Below, piece by piece: positions 36,133-46,354 of a DNA stretch of 64,000 nt. Every line of letters begins with the position of its first letter. Position 1 is the first letter of the stretch. The notes under the pieces were generated by a model, which was given only the letters and a program-made list of their open reading frames with translations, was not told the origin of the DNA and made no database searches. The translations under genes were made by a program, and so were the position numbers. Origin of the DNA: Purpureocillium takamizusanense (taxonomy: Eukaryota > Ascomycota > Sordariomycetes > Hypocreales > Ophiocordycipitaceae); NCBI RefSeq assembly GCF_022605165.1, contig NC_063073.1, positions 1-64,000 on the forward strand, read 5' to 3'.

Positions 36133-37029
36133 TTACATGGCGGCCCATTCGACACTGATTGTGCAAAGCAGCGGCTGGGACAATGTCCCTTGAGGGGTGT
36201 GCTGGCCGCCCATGAGAAATGCCTTCTTGACCGCTGTGGCAAGTCTGCCACCGCTCACTACATCTAGCACTGGTATTTCTTCATGCCAGCCGTACTGGTT
36301 AGCCATGAAGTGAGCATGGAAGCGTAGAGGATCGCCAGGATAGACGCTATAGCGGGCGCCGAAGCGAAGACCGGGCGTCATGTAGAACTTGGTAGTTTGA
36401 AGATATCGACACAAGGGGCCGTCGAAAGCCTTGGCCACATCAGAGGCAGGGTGCAAAGTAATTGAAGAAATAAGATCCCCGCTCGATATCGGTGTGATGC
36501 CACAAATGTTTACGTTGTTGGTTGTCTGACGAACAGTCTTATCGGACCCGGACAACGGCACTCCAGCGTCGTCATCGCTCTGATGGACATTGATGGACAA
36601 TGAAATAGGCGCGATAGGGACACTAGGCCGGCCGAAACGGCTTGCGACATCGGCGGCTCTCCTGGCACTGCGGTCGGACGTTGCTTGTTGCGCCACCTGC
36701 TTTCTCCTCCAAAGCGATTGTTTGTAGGCTCTCCTAGTATCGGCATCGCGACAGGACAAGCTCGACAGGTGGGCAGTGGCAGCGTCAACGACATATGCCG
36801 TGTTACAGCGGATCAGAGCATCAGCCTCCTCGGGGCGCAGCTCGATTGGAAGGCCAAGAAACACATTCTGGGTAGGTTGTTGGGGAGTTGTGCCAACCAA
36901 GGTACCACTGACATTGTCCCTACGCCTCAAGAGGGCGGCGGCCGCAGGGTCAAACACCAGGTATTGTCCTGCTATTTTGCTAATGCGCACGGGATTGTCC
37001 CAGTCCCCCGACGGTGGCGTATCAGGCAT
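36133..37029 (-). CDS. SEN34: tRNA-splicing endonuclease subunit Sen34
   Basis: Single exon, 298 residues, true ATG at 37029. Sen34 is the catalytic subunit that cuts the 3' splice site of intron-containing pre-tRNAs within the Sen2-15-34-54 complex. The N-terminal domain reads VRISKIAGQYLVFDP and VFLGLPIELRPEEADAL, as in the family. The C-terminal nuclease domain holds the expected triad: Tyr in SVYPGDPLRFH (about 230), His in RFHAHF (about 238-240) and Lys in LATAVKKAFL (about 268). The middle (about 105-185) is a lower-complexity linker. The stop codon is 253 bp from the convergent Asi-like gene. Confidence 0.93.
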   Translation of the reverse strand: MPDTPPSGDWDNPVRISKIAGQYLVFDPAAAALLRRRDNVSGTLVGTTPQQPTQNVFLGLPIELRPEEADALIRCNTAYVVDAATAHLSSLSCRDADTRRAYKQSLWRRKQVAQQATSDRSARRAADVASRFGRPSVPIAPISLSINVHQSDDDAGVPLSGSDKTVRQTTNNVNICGITPISSGDLISSITLHPASDVAKAFDGPLCRYLQTTKFYMTPGLRFGARYSVYPGDPLRFHAHFMANQYGWHEEIPVLDVVSGGRLATAVKKAFLMGGQHTPQGTLSQPLLCTISVEWAAM

Positions 37030-37906
37030 CACTGTGACTGAGGATGAGGTCAGTGGTGAACAAGACTAAAATAAGACATGATGTATCGAGCAGAGGTCTG
37101 GGAGTGGCTTGAATCATAAGTCGTCTTCGTAATTGATGATTGTGTCATCACAAGGTTCAGTGGATTGACAGATATTCAAATTCATAATCATGCAAGCCAA
37201 GGCGGAAAACGCGGGATAAAGAGATTCATGCGCGAGACTCACCGAGGCAAAGATAAGAGACAAGACAGGAGGCGCTGGCCGTCGTGTCCACCAAGCGAGT
37301 TGCTGGCTGGATTCCCGCAACCGCAACCCCTCGCGTCCAAATCCAGAAGTGCTTTCCTGACTAGTTGCAGTGACGCGAGCGGACTGGTTCGGGCGACGGT
37401 ATGCCCAGCGCCATAAGGGGCACCTCTGTAGATCAAGATGCTACGAAGTAGGCGAAAGGAAGGGTGACGAGAAAGCCGGGACAGTGGGTTGGCGAAGCAG
37501 AAATTTCAGGTGGATGAGAAGCTGATATGAGATTATCGGGGGAGGGGGGGGGGTACTTCGTATGTATCAATTGAATGTCCAAGTGAACGCTAACTTTGGC
37601 AAAGCTTGGCTTCCGCGTCTGAGTCAGCCATTTGCGAGCAGCATCATGGCAGTACGAAGAGTACGTGACTTACTTTAATAAGAGGTAGTCTGGTACAGGA
37701 TAGAGGAGCAAAGGGTAATTGTGAGAACCTCGGCTTTTGTGTTTTTCACTGATGCGCGTACGATCGCGCCACGTATTAGGATATGGACGCCTATGGGCTC
37801 ACTTGAAGAAAGCAAGGCTTGATTCGGCGTCCCGACACCGGGGTGCGACTTTTCCGTGGCGCTTGAGACGTTCTCCGCCAGTTGGGAGTGAGATATATAT
37901 CGCGTT
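37030..37906. other. Intergenic between SEN34 promoter and ELP4 3' end
   Basis: About 880 bp with no recognisable gene. It contains a G-rich run at about 37540-37554. The SEN34 promoter must lie in the first few hundred bases. Confidence 0.5.
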
Positions 37907-39084
37907 CTAAAACTCTAGCGATTGCGACCGCGGCGTGTCCACCTTAGAACTTGGAGTGCCAGGCGCCTGTGGATCGCCATCCTCTCCAATTGGTGGCAGA
38001 CTGTACGGTGTGATGATCATGCCGCTGGAGGCGCTGAGCTTGAACGACATGTCTTCCCTGTTCAGTTCGCCTTCAAACCCGCCGCCTTTCTCGTGGAAGG
38101 TAGGAAGGGCATGGACCCGTAGCATGCCTTGAGCCTTCTCCTTATCGCCACAATTGCGGTGTTGCAGAGGGACAAGCTCGATGACGCCGTCGGATAGCAG
38201 CTCCATCCATCGGGTCAGGCCAGTGGAACGTGGAAACAGTGAGACAGGCAGCACCACCAGTGCCGTGACCCTTGCTGAGAACTGCCGCAATAGGGCTCTC
38301 AGACCGTGTAGAAACTGTAGAAATGCGCGCGGCTGGCAAGCCGCCGAGCCGTAAAGCGTTGGAGAGAGTGCGCTGGGTACCAAGATTCTGTGAATAGAGG
38401 ACGGCGAAGAATCGCGTAACGCCAACATTATTTTGGTGAGAAAGCCCGAGAACGGAGATGCCACCGCCGTATCTCGTATGGGATAGCAAAAAAGCTGTCC
38501 GCAGATGGACATTGGCTCTAGGCGCCGAGACAGGTCAAACGAGTGACAATAAGGGTTGCTGACTTTATGCTCTTGGGACGGCGCGGCGGCAACATCTGTA
38601 CAGGTAGTCAGCGTTCGCTGGCCTGTCAAATAAACACTTGTTGACAGGTACCTTTGGATGCCCGGGGGCTGCTGGACAAGGGCTCGTACCGCCAGGCAAT
38701 CAACATCTTGTCTGGCTGCCCTCCATCAGGCTTCGACGCTTTGACACTTGCGACGCTGGATAGGCCAGGCAGTTCCCGTCTCCAGCTTTCGTCTACGCCC
38801 AGGACATGGACCGTGTGGCCTTGGACCAAACCCTCGGCCCCGCAGTACCGAAGTAAGGTTCCCCCGAAGTCAGTCGTCCCTGCTTCTTGAATGAGCAGAG
38901 ACGATCCGAGCGGAAGCCCTGAGTGTCCTGCGAGCAGCTGGTCCAGCGAGGCAGTGCCTGTGGATGTGGTTGGCCTGCCATCCACTGGAGAAGGGCGGGT
39001 GCCTGGAGCGGGTTCCTTGTTCTGCTTTGGCAGCGCAGACGCTCCAGAAGTCCTGATCACCGTGTTACGTTTGCGAAATGACAT
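37907..39084 (-). CDS. ELP4: Elongator complex protein 4 (PAXNEB family)
   Basis: Exons in transcription order 39084..38652 and 38595..37907 (intron of 56 bp, phase 1); 373 residues. Elp4 with Elp5 and Elp6 forms the RecA-like hexameric ring of Elongator, needed for wobble-uridine modification of tRNAs. The start MSFRKRN is the first ATG in frame. Family blocks include RPSPVDGRPTTSTGTASLD, LLAGHSGLPLGSSLLIQE, TDFGGTLLRYCGAEGLVQGH and HSFDLSRRL. The RecA-like fold is expected but the Walker motifs are degenerate, as in other Elp4 proteins. The intron falls between the ASK and DVAAAPSQEHKVSNPYCH segments, which join smoothly. It is divergent from RPB8, with 452 bp between start codons. Confidence 0.93.
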
Positions 39085-39536
39085 GGTGCTGTCGCGTCCC
39101 AACGGCCGTCACCCAAGGTGGGTGCTGTCCTGTCAGGGAGTGGTATGGGATGCGAGCCTGCCATGTGCCCACCAAGGGCGCAACGACACGACCAAAGAAA
39201 ATGAGACCCCTTTCTCCTCAAGGCTAGCGAATGCGAAGGAAAAGGCGTTTGTTGAGGGCGAAGCCTGTCTGAAATTTGGTCAGCGGTACGTCTGGCATCA
39301 ATATGTAAGTCGCGATGCAGATTGGCCGAACCCCGTTTGGGCGATATGCACTACTTCCCTACGTTTATGCAAGTTCCCAGTACTACGAGGTCGAGGCAGT
39401 ACATCGACAAACCTGCTACTGCCAACTACCTTATCCACGTTATTAGTGTTGCCTCTTTGCCCGCCCTGCGATCAAGGCAAACTTCCTCCCCCATTCCCGT
39501 AACGCATCGCGCGCTCGACCGCACACTACGCTCATA
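39085..39536. promoter_or_regulatory. Divergent promoter region ELP4 / RPB8
   Basis: The 452 bp between two oppositely transcribed start codons must contain both core promoters. No TATA box or known operator stands out. Confidence 0.45.
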
Positions 39537-40064
39537 ATGTCTGGCGGCAACAGCGGCGGTGGCGGCGATGCTACCCTTTTTGAAGAGAGCTTCACCGTGA
39601 CCGACTACGACCAGTCCAAATACGATCGCGTCGCGCGCATCTCGTGTACTTCGACCGACTCGCAGACCGTCATGGTACTCGACATCAATATCGAGCTGTT
39701 CCCCTGCAACGTGTCAGACTCCCTGCATGTTGTCTTGACCACGACTCTCGCGCCCGATGGCACCAAGGACGACGACAAAGGCTGGCGCGATGTAGGCAAG
39801 GGCGGCGATGCGCCCGCCACCATCGCCGACCTCTACGACTACGTGTGCCATGGCAAGATCTATAAGTTTGAGGAGACGTACGACGGAAACACAATGTGCG
39901 CTCAAAACTGTGACGTCGAGCTTATGCCGTCACTTTGCTAATTGGTGTTTCGCTGCAGTAACGCATACGTCTCGTTTGGCGGTCTCCTCATGTCGCTTCA
40001 GGGTCCCGTAAAAAAGCTCACGCCGCTGCGGGTCGACAACGTCTACCTACTCATTAAAAAATAG
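39537..40064 (+). CDS. RPB8: RNA polymerases I, II and III common subunit RPB8 (RPABC3)
   Basis: Exons 39537..39895 and 39959..40064 (intron of 63 bp, phase 2); 154 residues. Rpb8 is an OB-fold subunit shared by all three nuclear RNA polymerases. The protein starts MSGGNSGGGGDATLFEESFTV and continues DYDQSKYDRVARISCTSTD, LDINIELFPCNV and DYVCHGKIYKFEE. Exon 2 supplies NAYVSFGGLLMSLQG and the ending RVDNVYLLIKK, matching the family's C-terminus. Reading through the intron would end the protein after 134 residues without this conserved tail, which supports splicing. Confidence 0.95.
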
Positions 40065-40209
40065 ATGATGGCCCCGTTGTCTGTTCAGGCGAAGCTCTCA
40101 GCGCTTCTCTCCGCGGTGGCACCCCCGCGCCCCTTCGCCCAGTTGGGTTCTACTACCCCTAAAGAGTCTACACCTGGGACGAGAAGGCCCCCCCCCCCGC
40201 GCGCGCGCA

Positions 40210-41351
40210 CTATCGCGCGTGCCTCCAGCCGCTTTGGTGGGGTCCCGGAAAGGGCATTCGGCGGTGCATTCTGTCCTTGATGGCAGGCAGCTCTGATTCG
40301 TTGTCGTCGGTCAGGATGCCATGGCGAATGAAGAAGTCGAGTACGACAAGAGCACAGTTGTGCTTGAATTTGTCGTTGGCAAGATCCCTCTTGACCTGAT
40401 TTACGTCGCACAGGTAGAATTCGTCGACTTCGCCGTCTTTAGGCTGAGGGATCACATCGTCAGGTAGCTCGAGATCATAGATCCATTGACACTCGGGGTA
40501 GATGAAGCCATCCTCGCCGACATACTTCTCCTCGGTGACGTATATGTACGTGACTGTGCCGACGTTGCGGGCTCCATCACGGACTAGCTTGTCTGGAAGG
40601 CTCGCCTCCTCATCGGCCTCACGAACAATGCACTCAAAGGGGTCCTCGCCTGTCATGAGCCCGCCCGCGACAGTGTTGTCAAGCATGCCGGGAAACGTCG
40701 ACTTGTCAGCGGCGCGCTTGGGCACCCAGAGCTTGATTCCGTGTGGCGCGGAGGGGTCGGTAACGTATGCCGTCATGTGAACGCCGTAACGCATCGTGCC
40801 GAGAAGTCCCATGGCCGCGCGCTCAATGCTGAAGAGCAGCTCGCCCTTGCGGCTGTAGACGGGCCAGACTTCGTCTCGCCAGCCTCTGAGCAGCTTAAAC
40901 GTGTCCCTTTGACGCCAATAACTGGCTAGGGCAGCAGCGGAACGGCTTCTCTCCGCCTCGGTCGGGAGCTGGAATAGGGACAGAGTGCGGAGGACGTGGT
41001 CGACCTTGATCTCGCCCACGACATCAGCAGGCACCTGCTCAAGTTCTTGAACGACGCGACCCAACATATAGCCGATGGGGTACTGGCCGTCTGCGTCTTT
41101 CCACATCAGTCGGTACAAGCCCTCATTCGCCACCAAGGTCCTTTCGCCCTCATCGTCGTCTGTAGCATGGGGGAAGCTGCGGTACGAGGTGCGGTCAGTC
41201 GACTGGACAGTAGGAAAGGCCGGTCGAGAGTGGTCTCTCGGTAAGATGAACAGCAGTCGTCGGGCGAGACATGAGTCATTTGCCGCAGGAAACATTGAGG
41301 GCATCGCACGTACCGGTCCGTGTCGCTGATTAACTCAATGTTGGACTTCAT
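40210..41351 (-). CDS. Nudix hydrolase of the DUF4743/thiamine-pyrophosphokinase-related family
   Basis: Exons in transcription order 41351..41314 and 41176..40210 (phase 2); 334 residues. The first exon codes only for MKSNIELISDTDR. The N-terminal half (about 14-130) is the DUF4743-type domain, with YPIGYMLGRVVQEL. The C-terminal half is a Nudix fold with a near-canonical box at about 184-206: GGLMTGEDPFECIVREADEE, a G-x5-E-x7-R-E-x-x-E-E pattern. The Gly two residues after the last Glu is replaced by Ser. The family resembles yeast YJR142W and plant NUDT20/24; some members are thought to hydrolyse damaged thiamine diphosphate, but I cannot assign a substrate here. Convergent with RPB8 (145 bp between stops) and divergent from OPI10. 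Confidence 0.88.
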
Positions 41352-41943
41352 GGCGGCAAGAACTTTTCCAACGCGATGCGATGGGTGGGCGAAGAAATGG
41401 GTATGAGGCCGTAGTAGTTTGACAAGCTGAAGAACCACTTCGTTCGAGGGAATTAGGCGCCGATCAGAACACGGTCCCTCGCATCATGACAAGATACGGG
41501 GTCTAGTCGTGTCGCGCCGTCCTAGCTCGGCCGACCAGCGCCGCCAATTCGAGGAGCGAGGGGAGAGGTTGGAGCAGCTGTACCTGCGAGATGGCCAGTA
41601 TCTTGGAAGTACCTGGTATCGACTCTTCTTGTGGATACTGGGCGCCATGAGCCCTACCTACAGTAGGTAGGTACCTAAGGTTAGTAGGTAGGCAGGTACC
41701 TTGGTACGTACTAGGTAGCAAGTTTAGTAGCAAGGTGGGAGCCTGTGGAGATCTACTATAGGTACTAAGTTATACGGTGCCCTGCCCTTACCTCAAGCCC
41801 GGACGCCAGTTTGAACACTTCCAGGTTGAAAAGGGCCGTGGAGCGTCCTCTCACTTCTCAGAAGGCGCAGAGGTGAAGCGAGCACGCAGCGCCTCTCGCT
41901 TGCAAATTCGCATCTATGCATACGCAGCGAACAAGATAGAGCC
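41352..41943. promoter_or_regulatory. Divergent promoter region with GGTACC-type repeats
   Basis: The 592 bp between the Nudix gene and OPI10 starts. From about 41653 to 41722 it carries a dense cluster of TAGGTAGGTACC-, AAGGTT- and GGTACCTTGG-like words, a type of repeat seen in at least five other intergenic places of this window. Confidence 0.55.
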
Positions 41944-42567
41944 ATGTCTGGGCCGCTCTTCGGCATTGTCCCCGCGGGCTTGCCACTCATCACGGAACCG
42001 ACATCGACGCCGTCTGTGACGTCCTTTCTCTACGCGCTGCCCACCAACAAGAGCTACTCGCACATAGTCGTCTTTCTACTCCCCAATGTCGTCCTTCCTG
42101 AAAACACAGCGGCCGCGATATACCTCGCCACCGCCACCGAGGTCGCCGCAGCCGCCCAGTCTGGCGGCACCCCCAACTTCCGATTTCTCGGCGGCATCGG
42201 GCCCGGCAAGGAGAGCGCCATGTTCAAGGTCGGCGGCGGCTCTTCGGCCTCTGCCTCTTCGTCGCCCGAGGCCAGCGGCCTTGTGATCGGCGTGTCCGTT
42301 GAGCCCGCCGACACCGTTGGCCAACGTCTCCAGGAGCTTACCGCCAGCAAGACCACTGGTGCCGTCGCTTCTACCGCTCGGCCGTCGACGGCCATTCTTG
42401 CCCAACGCATCATCCAAAACGCGTTCAACTTCCTGGCCAGTTTTAGCGGCACAGCTGGCACAGGGGGTGTCGAGGTGGTTCCGTTGAGAGCTTTTGAGGA
42501 CTGGTGGCGGAAGTTCGAGTCACGCGTTCGAGCTGACCCAAGTTTCCTCGAGAAACAGACAGACTGA
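41944..42567 (+). CDS. OPI10: Hikeshi/OPI10 family nuclear import factor for Hsp70
   Basis: Single exon, 207 residues. Hikeshi carries Hsp70 into the nucleus under heat stress; the yeast homologue OPI10 was named for an inositol phenotype. The N-terminal domain shows LFGIVPAGLPLITEP and the Val/Leu-rich stretch HIVVFLLPNVVLPENTAAAIY. PNFRFLGGIGPGKESAMFKV follows, and the C-terminal part ends VVPLRAFEDWWRKFESRV, a typical conserved tail. The middle (about 95-110) is a short Ser/Ala-rich insert. Its upstream region is shared with the Nudix gene. Confidence 0.93.
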   Translation: MSGPLFGIVPAGLPLITEPTSTPSVTSFLYALPTNKSYSHIVVFLLPNVVLPENTAAAIYLATATEVAAAAQSGGTPNFRFLGGIGPGKESAMFKVGGGSSASASSSPEASGLVIGVSVEPADTVGQRLQELTASKTTGAVASTARPSTAILAQRIIQNAFNFLASFSGTAGTGGVEVVPLRAFEDWWRKFESRVRADPSFLEKQTD

Positions 42568-43026
42568 AGATAGCAAATTGCAACATCACTACGACGCCAT
42601 GGCGGTACCGGGCTTGCAGCGCCTCCGTTTACATTGCACTGTGCGTGTCATGCCTGTCACTTCCATGTCCCTGACCCGACGCCCAGCGTGCTGCGGGGAG
42701 CAGGGAAACGGAAAACCGTCGTGTTTCGGAGAAGTGCGACGGAGACAGCATCGGAAGAGGGGGCATTCATAGCATCGTCGGCACACTTTGAATTTCACCC
42801 GTATGGAGCAACCACGTCCAAGAGAAACGCCGTGACCAAGGCCCGCGCCGTGAGGCCTTACCGCTTGCATAAATACGCTACCAGAAATCGACTGACTGAC
42901 GTCTGCTGGACGGACAAAGGTAGGTCGAGAATGTGGTTCGCCAGCCAACACCTACACCGACATTGCACGACTCTTATGAACGCGACTTCCCGGCCGCCGA
43001 ACACTCGAATTTGACGGCCCAAGGCA
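42568..43026. other. Intergenic, tail-to-tail OPI10 and YND1
   Basis: 459 bp between two converging stop codons. No gene recognised; open frames on both strands are short and lack family resemblance. Confidence 0.5.
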
Positions 43027-45134
43027 CTAATCTTCCGCTGCCGTGATAAAGGGGCTTTTAAGTCTTGTCGGACTGCCTGCTCTGCTCCGCCGCCCGGCGT
43101 TGAGCATCTGCAGTGACGGCGCTAGTCTCTCGCGACTCTCTGTGCGAAGCGCCAAGCCATTCCGGTCCATCACAGACGTCGGCTGGGTCTCGAATCGCTC
43201 AACGTTGAGGCGAGGTGTAGAGATGCCCCGGCTCTTCCCCGTCCGCGAGCCTTCGCTGCCGTCGGAGTAGTCGTACTCATCAGAATCCACGTCGTCAAGC
43301 TCGAACTCGGCGGCGTCTCCCTCTTCCATTACTCGTTCATACGCCACTGTGTTGCGTCCAAACAATTTGCTGGCTAAGGACAGCGCCCCTCTGGTGGGCT
43401 TCCGTCCCGAGCCGGATCGACGCCTTCGTCGAACAACACTCAACAGCCGTCGTCTTCTGTCTGGCTTGCGGAGGATGTAGGCCGCAATAAGAAGGAAAAG
43501 GATAATCACAGCGAGGCCCAGAGTCGGTTTGTTGGGCGCCACGCTGAGATTGTCGCCACCATCGTCCGAGTTTGAGATGGAGTGAAGTGGTCTTGACCCG
43601 GCATGCTCAAAGTCGGGGGGCGTGCCTGACGCTACATTGCTTCCAAACCCTACCGGCAGCGAAGCCGTTGACTGGTCCGGAATCTGCCCAGCAGCGTAAA
43701 GGACCATCTTCCCAAGCGTCCAACTCACTTCGACGCCGTCGATCTTGTCCACAGGTTGAAAAGGGCTCAGGAACCCCTTTTCCTTTGCCTTCTCCGCAGC
43801 GTCCTTGGTGGCGTTGATCCCGGGATTAGGAACGCTTTCCAGACTCAGTCGCGGGATACCTATACCTTCGTGTAGGACATTGATCAGCCACGAGGCCTTG
43901 AAACACGCCTCTCGAGCGTCTTGCGTCTTTTGCTCGAGGGTTTTCTTTCGCTTGTCAAATCCACTTTCAATGGCCGTCCAATCGCGGCTGCAGTACTCCA
44001 TAACGGCATGCTGGTATGTGGAAAGATCGTAGGCTCTATCCTCCTTGCCGAAGACGCCATGCGTGGTATGCCAGTACTCGGACACACCAACGAAGTGGTT
44101 CACGTCAAAGTCGATTGCGGGAACATGCTGGCCATTGAGCAGGCAGGGTCGATCGTCGCAGGGGGCGTCTTTGCGCAGTAGGGGATGGGTTTTTCGCAGA
44201 CATTCATCAAAGGCGCCGGTGCCAATAAGAGCAGGCTTGTTTGACGCGTTGCCGGCCAGGGGCTTGCCGTCAAGCGTTGTACGCAAGCCGCGTGGCATGC
44301 AGGGATCGGGCATCTCCAGGGCATCGTCTGCGTAGTTTTCCTTGAGGCTGTCGACGTATCGGGCGCGAGCTTTATTGGCACCGAAGCCAAGCCAAGTGGT
44401 TGTAAAAACACGATGCTCCACCGGGGAGCCGTCTATGCGGCGCATACGAACAAGCTTGAGGTCGTTCGCATGCAGCGCAGCCTCGGTGGCATTGGGGGCA
44501 AAGGCAATCTGGGCTGATGCCCCTCCCATATCCAAGAAGCCATATGTATGATGTCCTTTGCCGTGGGCATGCTCCTCAGGATGATCAAAACCACCTAAGA
44601 GGTAGTTGGCAGCGAGCCAGCCATACAGACCCTCCGTCTCGCCAGAAATAACCTGGATGTGCGAATTGCAGTCCGGTAGGCCGAACATCGTGTTCTTGCG
44701 AAAGAAGTCGCATATGCCCTGCAGAAGGTCGCTCTGCTGATTTTTAGGGAGAAATCGAACGCCTGCGGTAGCCATAAGAAAGACGGGGGTCTCGGGGACC
44801 ATTGCTGCAGGCACCTCCTTTAGGGCTACATCGATGAGCGCTTGGAGATGGTCCGGTCCCACGGAGGCGACATCCTGGGCAAATGTGGACACGCCGGGAT
44901 GGATCTTTTTGCTCTTCTTCAATTTCAGCTTTGGCAAGCTCCGCAACTCGCTCGTTGAGGCATGTTTGGCTGCGGCGACGGGATGCTTCCACTTGTACAC
45001 GTAGATGCGGGTCCCCGAGGAACCGGCATCGAGGATGACACCATACCGGGCTTTGCAGCGTCAGAACCGCGCGTCAGAGGACATTGAGGCTCGAGTGAAG
45101 AAGAAGGGCAGGACGACGTACAGTGTTTACCCAT
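43027..45134 (-). CDS. YND1: Golgi apyrase (GDA1/CD39 nucleoside phosphatase), YND1-like
   Basis: Proposed exons 45134..45131 (only ATGG) and 45050..43027, phase 1, 675 residues. Ynd1 hydrolyses nucleoside di- and triphosphates in the Golgi lumen, removing GDP/UDP made by glycosyltransferases. All apyrase-conserved regions are visible: ACR1 VILDAGSSGTRIYVY, ACR2 FLMATAGVRFL, ACR3 ISGETEGLYGWLAANYLL and ACR4 YGFLDMGGASAQIAF. A single membrane segment (LGLAVIILFLLIAAYIL) lies about 150 residues from the C-terminus, followed by a basic then acidic cytosolic tail. An in-frame TGA precedes ACR1 with no ATG between, so an upstream exon is required; ATGG joined to CCCGG gives MARYGVILDAGSS, close to the family start. 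Divergent promoter upstream. Confidence 0.88.
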
Positions 45135-46354
45135 GGGGACGCAAGCGCTCGCATGAGGCCGCGCACCGCGGGCGATGTCAATTGGCGAGGTATGCCCGTG
45201 ACGAAGCGACTGCCCAGGCGCGCTATGCGAGCGGAAGTAGAATTAAGTGTCCAACGCAAACGCAACTTTCTCGATACGTGGCCGTGGCGTCGGGAAAGGA
45301 CGGGCGGAGGAACGGCGATTGGAGGCAGTTGCTTCGAACGCGTCGGGGCGAATGGCGTCGAACGTCTCGCGGGCTGGCGCCGTTTTGGAAACGGTCGGAT
45401 GGACAGGGCAGCTGCCAAAGACCGCAAGAATCGTCGTGGAAAATTCTGGCGACTGCGTAGGCGTGGGCATAGAGATGACGTTGAAACAAGAAAGGTGAAG
45501 CGAGAGATGGCCGATCGAGTTGATGCCGTGTGGTGGTTCGTGTTGCGTCAAAGGCCGGTTTGAATCAATTCATCCAGGAGGGAAGGCCGCGTATCCACAT
45601 CAAAAATCGTCAGACTTTCGTTCGCGGCACACGGGGCCGCGAGGCCAGGTTTGGTTGGTGCAACTGATACTGCGCGGTACCCCACCTCAGGTCCCGTCGT
45701 CGTACCTTCGCGGAGGAACGCTCACAACGGACCTAACTGACATCATCCAGGTACCTTTAGACACATGGCATGCCCCCTAATCACGGTATCTACTTGAGGC
45801 CCCCAGGTACCTAAGGTACCTAGGTACTGGGGAGGTACTTAGGTACAATATAGCACATTCGGTGCGCACCGGCGAGGTGCGTATACCTATGTATCTTACC
45901 CTCGCAACTGCTACGAGGTAGGTAGCACCACAAGTGCGAGTTGCATTCGCTTCAATCGTTTCTCTCTACAAGGTAGGCACCTAGGTACCTTGAGACTACT
46001 CCGCCGAGAACAGGCCACTGTGCTGGAGACCAGAAGACACCTCGAAGTCTGGGACACACCATGGCAGCCACGGCCTTTCGCTGACCCGTGTCTCCTTCGC
46101 CTTGACTGCGTGACCTCCTTCTGCCTCCGCCTCGCATGTGCCATGAACACTCACTGCACTCACATCGATCCAAATGTGCGCCTTAAAACACGCTCACTGT
46201 CCATTGTCTTGACGAACTAGAACCTGGCAGCTGAACAAACAAATATGCCTTCATCACAGTCCCGAAGGCCTCACTACGCCAGCTCTTTTCACATGGCAAG
46301 CATGGATACTGAGACGTCATCGTGTGTGTGGCCAGTGCACCAAAGCGACCCCTA
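45135..46354. other. Intergenic with GGTACC-type repeat clusters
   Basis: About 1.2 kb containing the YND1 promoter and the 3' flank of the meiotic RING gene. Clusters of GGTACCTAAGGTACCTAGG-like words lie at about 45805-45847, 45915-45925 and 45970-45993. No gene recognised. Confidence 0.5.
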
